Assembly (NCBI GenBank): GCA_045646365.1
Contig: JAZRKP010000010.1
Coordinates: 51,841-115,840 of the forward strand
Reading direction: 5' to 3'
DNA from: SIG454 sp045646365
Lineage (GTDB): Bacteria > Bacillota > Clostridia > Monoglobales > Monoglobaceae
Length of the DNA stretch: 64,000 nt
Shown here: positions 34,554 through 42,137 of the stretch, in pieces
Layout: each line of letters starts with the position of its first letter
How positions within the stretch are numbered: position 1 is the first letter of the stretch
Made by a program: the position numbers and the translations under genes
Notes under the pieces: generated by a model
What the model was told of the DNA's origin: nothing
Seen by the model: only the letters and a program-made list of their open reading frames with translations
The model's database searches: none

Positions 34554-35990
34554 TTATAAATTTTTATAAATTTCCTTAATATATTTCATAATTTCATCTG
34601 CGCACAGACGATAAACTGCCATATCTCCGCCATAGGGGTCGGAAATGTCCTTGTTTTCGGATACCGCTTCGGCAAGTGTTTTCACCTTATTTGAAAATTC
34701 GGGGAAAGCCGTTGTGATGGCATCCTTATGATTTTTTGTCATAGTAAGAACAAGGTGGGAATAGTGCAGAATTTCAGGGGTAAGCACTCTTGCGTGATGA
34801 TTCTTTATGTCAACCTTCAATTCGGCAAGCGTGTTTACTGCATTTTCGGAAGCCTTGTTCCCGTCTGACGCATAAATCCCTGCCGAGGTCGAAAAATATC
34901 CCTTATTGGGAAGGTTATTGAAAATACCCTCCGCCATAGGACTTCGGCAAGTGTTCCCTGTGCAGACAAAAACGATTTCCTTATCGGTGGCGTTAATTAT
35001 TTTACCGCCTGCCGCTTTATATAAGCGGTTTTTAACCGCCGCCCAAAGTCCGTCTGTACCGATTTCAGGGGCATAAATTTCACAGACATCAAGCTTGTCC
35101 ATATCCCTTAAAGAGCGGAAAAGATTTCTTGCGCACTCATTGGGATTTTTTATACTTCCCAGAGAGATTATTTCGGCGTTGGTATCAAGATTGATTTCGT
35201 CAAAAGTCAGAATACCGCATTTGCAAGGTCTTGAGTTTAGAAAATTCGCAACCTCTGCAACAGTTCCCCGAAGAATCCTGACGGGTGCTTTCGGGGCGTA
35301 ATGGGTATATTTCATACCGGGGGATTTTGGTGTTTCCTTATCTTCGGTTTTCTCTTTTCCACCGATAACATCACCGATAACCTCTGCGATTTCCTCTGCA
35401 GTAACTCCGCCCGGACGAAGAATAGTCGGGATTTCGCCCGTCATATCAATAACTGTGGATTCGACGCCGACGGAGCAGTTTCCCCCGTCGATTATCCCCT
35501 CAACTCTCCCCATCATATCCTCAATAACATATTTAGCGTCAGTTGGACTGGGGCGACCTGAAATATTTGCACTCGGAGCCGCAACAGGGACACCTGAAAG
35601 GTAAATAAGCTCCCTTGCAACGGGGCTTTCAGGCATACGGATTCCAACAGTATTAAGTCCTGCTGTAACGGAATCAGGGATATTATCTTTTCTTTTTAAG
35701 ATAATAGTGAGAGGACCGGGCCAGAAATTGTCAATCAATGCCTTTGCTTTTTCGGGAACTTCATCTGTAAGGTCGTTAAGCTGAGAAAGCTTTGCAATAT
35801 GGACTATTAAGGGATTGTCAGAGGGTCTGCCCTTTGCCTCGAAAATTGACTTAACAGCATCGGTGTCAAGGGCGTTTGCACCTAATCCATATACTGTTTC
35901 GGTCGGGAAAACAACACGCTTTCCATCTTTTAAAAGCTCTGCCGCTTTTTGCAAATCAGCGGCAGAGGTGGTGAATAATTTCGTATCCAT
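34554..35990 (-). CDS. Fusion: threonylcarbamoyl-AMP synthase (Sua5) + YwlE-type low-MW phosphatase
   Basis: This 478-residue protein joins two enzymes. Residues 1 to about 330 are Sua5/TsaC: GKRVVFPTETVYGLGANA, KGRPSDNPLIVHI, PGPLTIIL, APSANISGRPSPT, a YTHYAPKAP linker, and the C-terminal Sua5 domain. It makes threonylcarbamoyl-AMP for t6A37 in tRNA. Residues about 333-478 are a complete low-molecular-weight phosphatase, with the P-loop VCTGNTCRSPMAEG and the general-acid loop SDPYGGDMAVY. The threonine in CTGNTCR and the DP(F/Y)GG loop match YwlE, the Bacillus protein-arginine phosphatase, rather than tyrosine phosphatases. In Bacillus ywlC (sua5) and ywlE are neighbours; here they share one reading frame with no stop between. 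Confidence 0.9.
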   Translation of the reverse strand: MDTKLFTTSAADLQKAAELLKDGKRVVFPTETVYGLGANALDTDAVKSIFEAKGRPSDNPLIVHIAKLSQLNDLTDEVPEKAKALIDNFWPGPLTIILKRKDNIPDSVTAGLNTVGIRMPESPVARELIYLSGVPVAAPSANISGRPSPTDAKYVIEDMMGRVEGIIDGGNCSVGVESTVIDMTGEIPTILRPGGVTAEEIAEVIGDVIGGKEKTEDKETPKSPGMKYTHYAPKAPVRILRGTVAEVANFLNSRPCKCGILTFDEINLDTNAEIISLGSIKNPNECARNLFRSLRDMDKLDVCEIYAPEIGTDGLWAAVKNRLYKAAGGKIINATDKEIVFVCTGNTCRSPMAEGIFNNLPNKGYFSTSAGIYASDGNKASENAVNTLAELKVDIKNHHARVLTPEILHYSHLVLTMTKNHKDAITTAFPEFSNKVKTLAEAVSENKDISDPYGGDMAVYRLCADEIMKYIKEIYKNL

Positions 35991-35995
35991 AAATA

Positions 35996-37072
35996 TTAGT
36001 CTTCCTGTTGCATCTTTAATTTTTCACTCTGGTCAGTAGTGATAAGTGCATCAATAAGTTCGTTTAAGTCACCGTTCATAATTGCGTCAAGACGGTGAAG
36101 AGTAAGCCCGATTCTGTGGTCAGTAACACGGCCCTGAGGATAGTTATAGGTTCTGATTCGCTCGCTTCGGTCACCTGTTCCGACCTGACTCTTTCTGTCT
36201 GCAGCAATCTGTTTCTGTTGTTTCTCAAGCTCTGCCTCATAGAGTCTTGAACGGAGAACCTTAAGCGCTTTATCCTTGTTTTTGTGCTGTGAACGCTCAT
36301 CCTGACACTCAACAATTACCCCTGTCGGAATATGAGTAATACGGATTGCGGATTCAGTTTTGTTAATATGCTGACCGCCCGCACCGCTTGCACGGAATGT
36401 ATCAATCTGCAAATCTGCAGGGTTAATCTCAAAGTCAACTTCTTCAGCTTCAGGAAGAACCGCAACAGTTGCAGTTGAGGTCTGGATTCTGCCCTGAGAT
36501 TCAGTTTCAGGAACACGCTGAACTCTGTGAACACCGCTTTCAAACTTAAGACGGCTGTATGCGCCCTGTCCTTCAACCATAAATGAAATTTCCTTGAAAC
36601 CGCCGATTCCGATTTCGTTCATATTCATAACTTCAACTTTCCAACGATTGGACTCTGCGAACATTGTATACATACGGTATAAGTCCCCTGCGAAAAGTGC
36701 CGCTTCGTCACCGCCGGCTCCGCCACGGATTTCGATAATAACATTCTTATCGTCATTGGGGTCTTTAGGAAGAAGAAGGACTTTAAGCTCTTCTTCGATT
36801 CTGATTATATTTTCTTTGGCAGTTTTGATTTCCTCCTGAAGCATTTCCTTGAAATCCTTATCGGTTTCAGGGTCGTTCATCATTTCAAAGGAATCATCAA
36901 TCGTTGCCTTGTTAGCTTTATATTCCTTGTATTTTTCAACAATAGGAGTCATATCGGAATGTTCCTTACAAAGCTTCTGCCAGGCAGGCATATCCGCCAT
37001 AACCTCAGGGTCACTGATTTTCTTTGCAAGCTCTTCATGTTGTTGTTCTATAAAAGATAATTTATCAAACAT
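35996..37072 (-). CDS. prfA: Peptide chain release factor 1
   Basis: The 358-residue RF1 reads UAA and UAG stop codons. It has the catalytic GGQ (SGAGGQHINKTESAIR) and ESQGRIQTSTATVAVLPE just after the codon-reading tripeptide, which is P-E-T here where E. coli has P-A-T. Length is normal. No N-terminal frameshift signal, unlike prfB. Lies 18 bp downstream of prfB and 5 bp upstream of the sua5 fusion gene. A PrmC methyltransferase gene is not adjacent. Confidence 0.97.
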   Translation of the reverse strand: MFDKLSFIEQQHEELAKKISDPEVMADMPAWQKLCKEHSDMTPIVEKYKEYKANKATIDDSFEMMNDPETDKDFKEMLQEEIKTAKENIIRIEEELKVLLLPKDPNDDKNVIIEIRGGAGGDEAALFAGDLYRMYTMFAESNRWKVEVMNMNEIGIGGFKEISFMVEGQGAYSRLKFESGVHRVQRVPETESQGRIQTSTATVAVLPEAEEVDFEINPADLQIDTFRASGAGGQHINKTESAIRITHIPTGVIVECQDERSQHKNKDKALKVLRSRLYEAELEKQQKQIAADRKSQVGTGDRSERIRTYNYPQGRVTDHRIGLTLHRLDAIMNGDLNELIDALITTDQSEKLKMQQED

Positions 37073-37090
37073 AATTTTCCGCCTTTCTTT

Positions 37091-38216
37091 TTAGCCGTTC
37101 TGATTTAATTCGCCCCTTGAAAGAGCGGTTAAGTAGGCGTTTATAAATCCGTCAAGGTCACCGTCCATAACAGAGCCTGTGTTACCCGTTTCAAAACTCG
37201 TTCTGTGGTCCTTGACCATACTGTATGGGTGGAACACATAGGAACGAATCTGGCTTCCCCAGCCGATTTCCTTTTGAACGCCCTTTAAATCCTCAATTTT
37301 TTCCTTTTGTTCACGCTCCGCAATCTCAACAAGCTTTGATTTAAGCATTTTCATAGCTGTTGCACGGTTTTTGTGCTGTGAACGCTCGTTCTGGCAGGCT
37401 ACTATAACACCTGTCGGAATATGTGTGATACGGATAGCGGACTCGGTCTTATTGACATGCTGACCGCCCGCACCGCTTGCACGGTAAGTATCCACTTTCA
37501 GGTCTTCATCACGAATATCAATTTCAATATCATCATCAATTTCGGGCATAACATCAAGGGATGCAAAAGAAGTGTGCCGTCTGCCTGACGAATCAAAAGG
37601 AGAAATTCTGACAAGTCTGTGAACCCCTTTTTCGCATTTTGCATAGCCGTAAGCATTAAGACCGTCAATCTGGAATGTAACACTTTTAATTCCCGCTTCG
37701 TCACCCTCTAAAAGGTCAAGGGTGGAAATCTTGAAACCACGACGCTCTGCCCACATCGTATACATTCTGAAAAGCATCTCACACCAATCCTGAGCCTCTG
37801 TTCCGCCAGCACCACTGTGGAGAGTGAGGATTGCGTTGTTTTTATCGTATCTGCCTGTGAAAAGTGTTTCAAGAGTCATTTCCTCGAAATCTTTTGAGAG
37901 AGTTTTGTAGCCGTCTTTGATTTCTGGGAGAACACTCTCGTCGTTTTCTTCAACTGCAAGCTCGATAAGGGTCAAAAGGTCATCACGGGTGTTTACTAAA
38001 GTGTTAAACCGCTCAATCTTGTTTTTAAGTCCCTTTATTTTTTGCAGTATTTTGCCTGCCTTTTCCATATCAGAATAGAAATCAGCATCAGCAGTGGATT
38101 TCTCTAAAACATCGACTTCCTCTAAAGTTTTTTCGATGTTAAAGTGAATCCCTCAAATCTGTAATAGCCTTTTCCATACCGGAAAGCTTTAATCTGTATT
38201 CATCGAATTCTATCAC
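37091..38216 (-). CDS. prfB: Peptide chain release factor 2, with programmed +1 frameshift
   Basis: RF2 reads UGA and UAA. Translation starts at a GTG (38216, AAGGAT upstream) and runs 25 codons (IEFDEYRLKLSGMEKAITDL...) to an in-frame TAA at 38141-38139. A +1 shift at CTT-T-AAC enters the main frame, giving about 374 residues. The joined product matches RF2 from end to end: EFDEYRLKL, then DADFYSDMEKAGKI, the codon-reading SPF (RISPFDSSGRRHTSF) and the catalytic GGQ (SGAGGQHVNKTESAIR). An ATG-initiated frame from 38068 would drop the N-terminal domain and is not the real start. The stop at the shift site is TAA, not the usual TGA. Confidence 0.92.
38138..38155 (-). promoter_or_regulatory. 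Programmed +1 frameshift site of prfB (CTT TAA C)
   Basis: The minus strand reads TTGAGGGATTCACTTTAAC. An SD-like GAGGG stimulator is followed by slippery CTT and a zero-frame TAA. Reading resumes at AAC in +1. Canonical RF2 sites have CTT TGA C. Confidence 0.88.
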
Positions 38217-38219
38217 AAA

Positions 38220-38386
38220 ATCACATCCTTTATAGTATTTTCGGGATATTAGTGTTGAAACGCTTTGCGTTTCTTATATAGGTCGGTGGCAGTCCGCCAC
38301 CTATCCTGCGTTAAAAATATGCCACCGGCATATTTTCTTAACACTCCGGCACATTATCACATCCTTTATAGTATTTTCGGAATATT
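38220..38386. repeat. Multi-hairpin element between 31-bp direct repeats in the secA-prfB gap
   Basis: Positions 38220-38250 and 38356-38386 are the same 31-bp sequence with one mismatch. The 105 bp between them hold an outer pair AGTGTTGA/TTAACACT (38251-38258 and 38338-38345). Inside it are three hairpins: AAACGC/GCGTTT (38258-38272), GGTGGC/GCCACC (38285-38301) and AAAATATGCC/GGCATATTTT (38314-38336). It looks like a small palindromic mobile or repeated intergenic element. The copy next to prfB includes its ribosome binding site. Confidence 0.7.
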
Positions 38387-38405
38387 TATATGCTGGAAAA
38401 TAATT

Positions 38406-41159
38406 TTAGTCCTCTTTGCCAAGACAACAGTTTTTGAATTTTTTACCGCTTCCGCAAGGACACGGGTCGTTTCTGCCAACCTTATCTTTTTTAACAACAG
38501 GCTTTTTCTGGGTTGTTCCGTCTCCGCCAAGGTTTTCAGTAACAGGCTTTGCAACCTCTTTTCGTTCAATCTTTGTCTGCGGAACGATATGGAACAAGTG
38601 GCGAACGGTTTCTTCTTTTATTGAAGCAATCATTTCGTCAAACATATCCATAGCCTCAAACTTATATTCAATAACCGGGTCACGCTGTGCATAAGCCCGG
38701 AGGTTGATGCCCTGACGAAGTTGTTCCATACTGTCGATATGGTCCATCCATTTTGAGTCAACCATGCGAAGAAGAATAACCTTTTCAACCTCACGGATTT
38801 CCTCGCCGAAGAGTTCTTCTTTTTCTGCATATTTTTTCTCAACAACAGGTGTTAAAAGCTCTGCAAGACTGTCAGCGGTCATTCGGTCAATAGTATAATC
38901 ATCGAAAGTCATATCGCTTTCGGTAAACTCGCCAAAAACATTGGAAAGTGCTTCACGGAGTGCCTCCCAATCCCAGTCGTACGCATTGTCTGCGGCAACA
39001 GAATAACGGGATATTGTGTCAAGCAAAACGGAAGAAATCATTTTCTTTATACTGCTGCGAATATCCATATCGTCAAGAACTTCGTTTCGCTGAGTATAAA
39101 TCATTTCTCTCTGCTGATTATTAACATCGTCATACTGAAGAACATGTTTTCTGATATTAAAGTTCTTACCCTCAACACGGGATTGAGCGGTTTCGATTGC
39201 ATTTGTAACCATACGGCTTTCAAGCGCTTCATCTTCTTCAAATCCGATAACAGACATCATTCGCTCGATTTTATCTGATGCGAAAAGTCGCATAAGGTCA
39301 TCTTCAAGGGAGAGGTAGAATCTTGATTTACCAATATCACCCTGACGACCGCTTCTGCCTCGGAGCTGGTTGTCGATGCGTCGGCTTTCGTGACGCTCTG
39401 TTCCCATAATATACAGACCGCCTGCCTCTAAAACCTCTTTCTGGACAGGAGCAATCTGGTTTTTATATTTTTCGTTAAGCTCTTTAAAAGTCTTTCTTGC
39501 ATCAATGATTTCTTCGTTGTCGGTTTCACCAAAAGAAGTCGCTTCACGAATAAGCTCTTCGGAATAACCCATTCTCTCCATTTCGCTTTTTGCCATAAAC
39601 TCAGCATTACCGCCAAGAACAATATCTGTTCCACGCCCCGCCATATTTGTTGCGATTGTAACTGCGCCCGGCTGACCTGCCTGCGCAACAATTTCGGCTT
39701 CCTTTTCGTGGTGTTTTGCGTTTAAGACATTGTGCTTAATTCCTCTCTTGCGGAGAAGAGCGGAAAGCTGTTCTGACTTTTCGATTGAGATAGTACCGAT
39801 TAAGACAGGCTGATTTTTCTCGTGCGCCTTGATTGTTTCCTCAACAACGGCATTAAATTTAGCCCTTTCGCTCATATAGATAAGGTCAGGAAGGTCTTCT
39901 CTTAAAAGAGGCTTGTTTGTCGGGATAACAACAACATCAAGCTTATAGATTTCCTGGAATTCGTCCTCTTCGGTCTGGGCTGTACCAGTCATACCCGAAA
40001 GTTTATTATAAAGGCGGAAGAAGTTCTGGAAAGTTATTGTTGCAAGAGTTTTGCTTTCGTTTTCAACCTTAACGCCTTCTTTTGCTTCAATCGCCTGATG
40101 AAGTCCGTCACTGTATCGTCTGCCAAGCATCATTCTGCCCGTAAATTCATCAACAATGATAACCTGACCGTCTTTAACAACATAGTTTATATCACGAATC
40201 ATAGTTCCGTGTGCCTTGATTGCCTGATTGATGTGGTGGGAAATTGTCATATTGGCAGGGTCGGTAAGATTTTCGAGATTAAACGCCTGCTCTGCCTTTT
40301 TAACACCAGACGGAGTAAGAGTTGCGGTTCTTGCCTTTTCGTCAACAACATAGTCATAGTCACTGTAAAGCTCTTCAAACTCCTCTTTTGAGTCAGTTTC
40401 AACAACCTTTTTGCATTTTAAAGTTCTTGCAAACATATCCGCCTGTTGATAGAGTGCTGTTGACTTGTCGCCAACACCCGAAATAATAAGCGGAGTTCTT
40501 GCTTCGTCGATTAAAATACTGTCGACTTCGTCAACGATAGCGTAAGCGTGACCTCTTTGAACACGGCGGTCTTTGTAAATAACCATATTGTCACGGAGAT
40601 AGTCAAAGCCCATTTCGTTATTTGTTCCGTAGGTAATATCAGCGGCATAAGCCTCTCGGCGTTCCGCATTGTCCTTTTCGTGGATAATGAGTCCGACGGA
40701 AAGACCTAAGAAAGTGTAAAGCTTACCCATCCACTCACTGTCACGCTTTGCGAGGTAATCATTTACTGTAACGATATGAACGCCTTTTCCTGTAAGGGCG
40801 TTAAGATATGCAGGGAGGGTTGCAACCAGAGTTTTACCTTCCCCTGTTTTCATTTCAGCAATTCTGCCCTGATGAAGAACAATTCCGCCGATGATCTGAA
40901 CGGGGAAATGTTTCATTCCCAGAACTCGCCACGAAGCCTCACGGACAACGGCAAATGCTTCGGGGAGAATATCCTCAAGGGTTTCACCGTTTTTAAGGCG
41001 TTCTTTAAAGGCGGGAGTCATAGCCTTAAGCTCGTCATCAGAAAGATATTGCATCTTTTCATCAAGGGCTAAAACCTGCTCCATAATAGGATTTATTCTT
41101 TTAAGTTCACGGTCGCTGTAAGTACCGATAAATTTTTCAATAATGCTTTTTATACTCAT
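38406..41159 (-). CDS. secA: Preprotein translocase ATPase SecA
   Basis: The 917-residue motor pushes proteins through SecYEG. Seen: MKTGEGKTLVATLPAYLNAL (Walker A), VDEVDSILIDEARTPLIISG (DEVD Walker B), TNMAGRGTDIVLGGN, the helical scaffold, and the C-terminal zinc tail GRNDPCPCGSGKKFKNCC that binds SecB or lipids. The ATG at 41159 follows AGGAGG; the longer frame upstream has no binding site. It is first in a minus-strand block that continues into prfB after a 189-bp gap. Confidence 0.98.
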   Translation of the reverse strand: MSIKSIIEKFIGTYSDRELKRINPIMEQVLALDEKMQYLSDDELKAMTPAFKERLKNGETLEDILPEAFAVVREASWRVLGMKHFPVQIIGGIVLHQGRIAEMKTGEGKTLVATLPAYLNALTGKGVHIVTVNDYLAKRDSEWMGKLYTFLGLSVGLIIHEKDNAERREAYAADITYGTNNEMGFDYLRDNMVIYKDRRVQRGHAYAIVDEVDSILIDEARTPLIISGVGDKSTALYQQADMFARTLKCKKVVETDSKEEFEELYSDYDYVVDEKARTATLTPSGVKKAEQAFNLENLTDPANMTISHHINQAIKAHGTMIRDINYVVKDGQVIIVDEFTGRMMLGRRYSDGLHQAIEAKEGVKVENESKTLATITFQNFFRLYNKLSGMTGTAQTEEDEFQEIYKLDVVVIPTNKPLLREDLPDLIYMSERAKFNAVVEETIKAHEKNQPVLIGTISIEKSEQLSALLRKRGIKHNVLNAKHHEKEAEIVAQAGQPGAVTIATNMAGRGTDIVLGGNAEFMAKSEMERMGYSEELIREATSFGETDNEEIIDARKTFKELNEKYKNQIAPVQKEVLEAGGLYIMGTERHESRRIDNQLRGRSGRQGDIGKSRFYLSLEDDLMRLFASDKIERMMSVIGFEEDEALESRMVTNAIETAQSRVEGKNFNIRKHVLQYDDVNNQQREMIYTQRNEVLDDMDIRSSIKKMISSVLLDTISRYSVAADNAYDWDWEALREALSNVFGEFTESDMTFDDYTIDRMTADSLAELLTPVVEKKYAEKEELFGEEIREVEKVILLRMVDSKWMDHIDSMEQLRQGINLRAYAQRDPVIEYKFEAMDMFDEMIASIKEETVRHLFHIVPQTKIERKEVAKPVTENLGGDGTTQKKPVVKKDKVGRNDPCPCGSGKKFKNCCLGKED

Positions 41160-41199
41160 AGTCAGCCTCCTGAATATATACAAAAACCTAATCATATTT

Positions 41200-41228
41200 A
41201 TTATATCATAAATTGCGATAACTTACAA
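41200..41228 (-). promoter_or_regulatory. Promoter of secA
   Basis: Minus-strand TTGTAA (41228-41223), 17 bp, TATAAT (41205-41200), TGA-extended. Confidence 0.75.
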
Positions 41229-41262
41229 GAGAAAAATGCAAAATTTAACCAAAATTTCACAC

Positions 41263-41291
41263 AAAAAAAGACCGAAAATATCGGTCTTTTT
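41263..41291 (-). terminator. Terminator of the ruv-metG-ECF operon
   Basis: AAAAGACCGA and TCGGTCTTTT pair around AAATA, followed by a T run on the minus strand, just after the ECF S-component stop. Confidence 0.87.
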
Positions 41292-41300
41292 AGAAAGTTT

Positions 41301-42065
41301 TCAGCGTTTTTTAAATGCCATAAGTATTGCGCTGACACAGAACATAGATGCAACAATTTCAAGGCATCCGTTTATGGTTACAATACCTATAAGAAAATCC
41401 ATAAATGATTTGCCGACAATTCCGCTTGATGTAAACGCAGTGCCTTTGCCGAAAACAAGCCATGTAAAGATGAGGAAGAAGAGGGTGTTGGTAAAAGACC
41501 CAACTGCTCCCGTAACTGCATAAGTAATATCCCCGCGTTTGCTCTTTGTAAGGATAAACACCAAAAGAGCGAAAATGATAAGCGCAAGGTGGAATGCGAT
41601 TATATAAGATGTTCCGCTCAAATAACCTTTTAACAGTTTTATTATAAGATGGAACAAAACAATACCGATTATCCAGACAATAGAAAGCTTTGTTGCCTTG
41701 CTTCGTCTTTTCAAAAATTTCTCCACATAATACGGAAAAATTCCCGTAAGTATTCTCGGCATAAAGCAGATAACAAGGCTTAGCCAGCTTGTTTCAACCT
41801 GTGGAGAAAGGCTGTACCACGGTACAAACAAAAATGATGTAAGTCCCGGATTTATGGTGTTATTGATAAGACTTGTCAAACCAAAAACAAATCCTAAAAA
41901 CGCGCCTTTTCCCGGCCCGAGTAATACGGAGCCAACGATAACGGGTATTTGAATAAGCGTAATCTTAACAATCCACGGAATATAGCCAAGAGGCGTAAAT
42001 GTCATCAAGGCGATTATTGCGGTGAAAAGTGATAAAATAACTAAATCTTTTGCATTGTTTTTCAT
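41301..42065 (-). CDS. ECF transporter S component (vitamin uptake, substrate unassigned)
   Basis: The 254-residue hydrophobic protein has about six helices. The pattern LVILSLFTAIIALMTFTPLGYIP, then a buried GPGKGAFLGFVFGLTSLINN loop, fits an ECF S component of the larger class often annotated as pantothenate-like, though the ligand is not proven. Needs the shared EcfA/A'/T module, not in this window. The ATG at 42065 follows GGAGG; a 7-bp hairpin with a bulged base (42083-42101) lies just upstream of that site. Last gene of the ruvA-ruvB-metG operon, 72 bp after metG. Confidence 0.85.
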   Translation of the reverse strand: MKNNAKDLVILSLFTAIIALMTFTPLGYIPWIVKITLIQIPVIVGSVLLGPGKGAFLGFVFGLTSLINNTINPGLTSFLFVPWYSLSPQVETSWLSLVICFMPRILTGIFPYYVEKFLKRRSKATKLSIVWIIGIVLFHLIIKLLKGYLSGTSYIIAFHLALIIFALLVFILTKSKRGDITYAVTGAVGSFTNTLFFLIFTWLVFGKGTAFTSSGIVGKSFMDFLIGIVTINGCLEIVASMFCVSAILMAFKKR

Positions 42066-42137
42066 AAAAATTCCTCCGGTCCCCGCCACGGATGTGGTCG
42101 GTGCTTTCTTAATTTTTTATATATATTTTATTTTATT

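Noticed and set aside
37091..38068. RF2 starting at the ATG at 38068
   Set aside because: It would lack the first 49 residues. A GTG start with ribosome binding site and a +1 frameshift site upstream restores the complete family N-terminus.
38251..38345. Classical transposon insertion
   Set aside because: No transposase fragment is present, and the 31-bp flanking repeats are far longer than usual target duplications. It was kept only as a repeat element of unknown origin.
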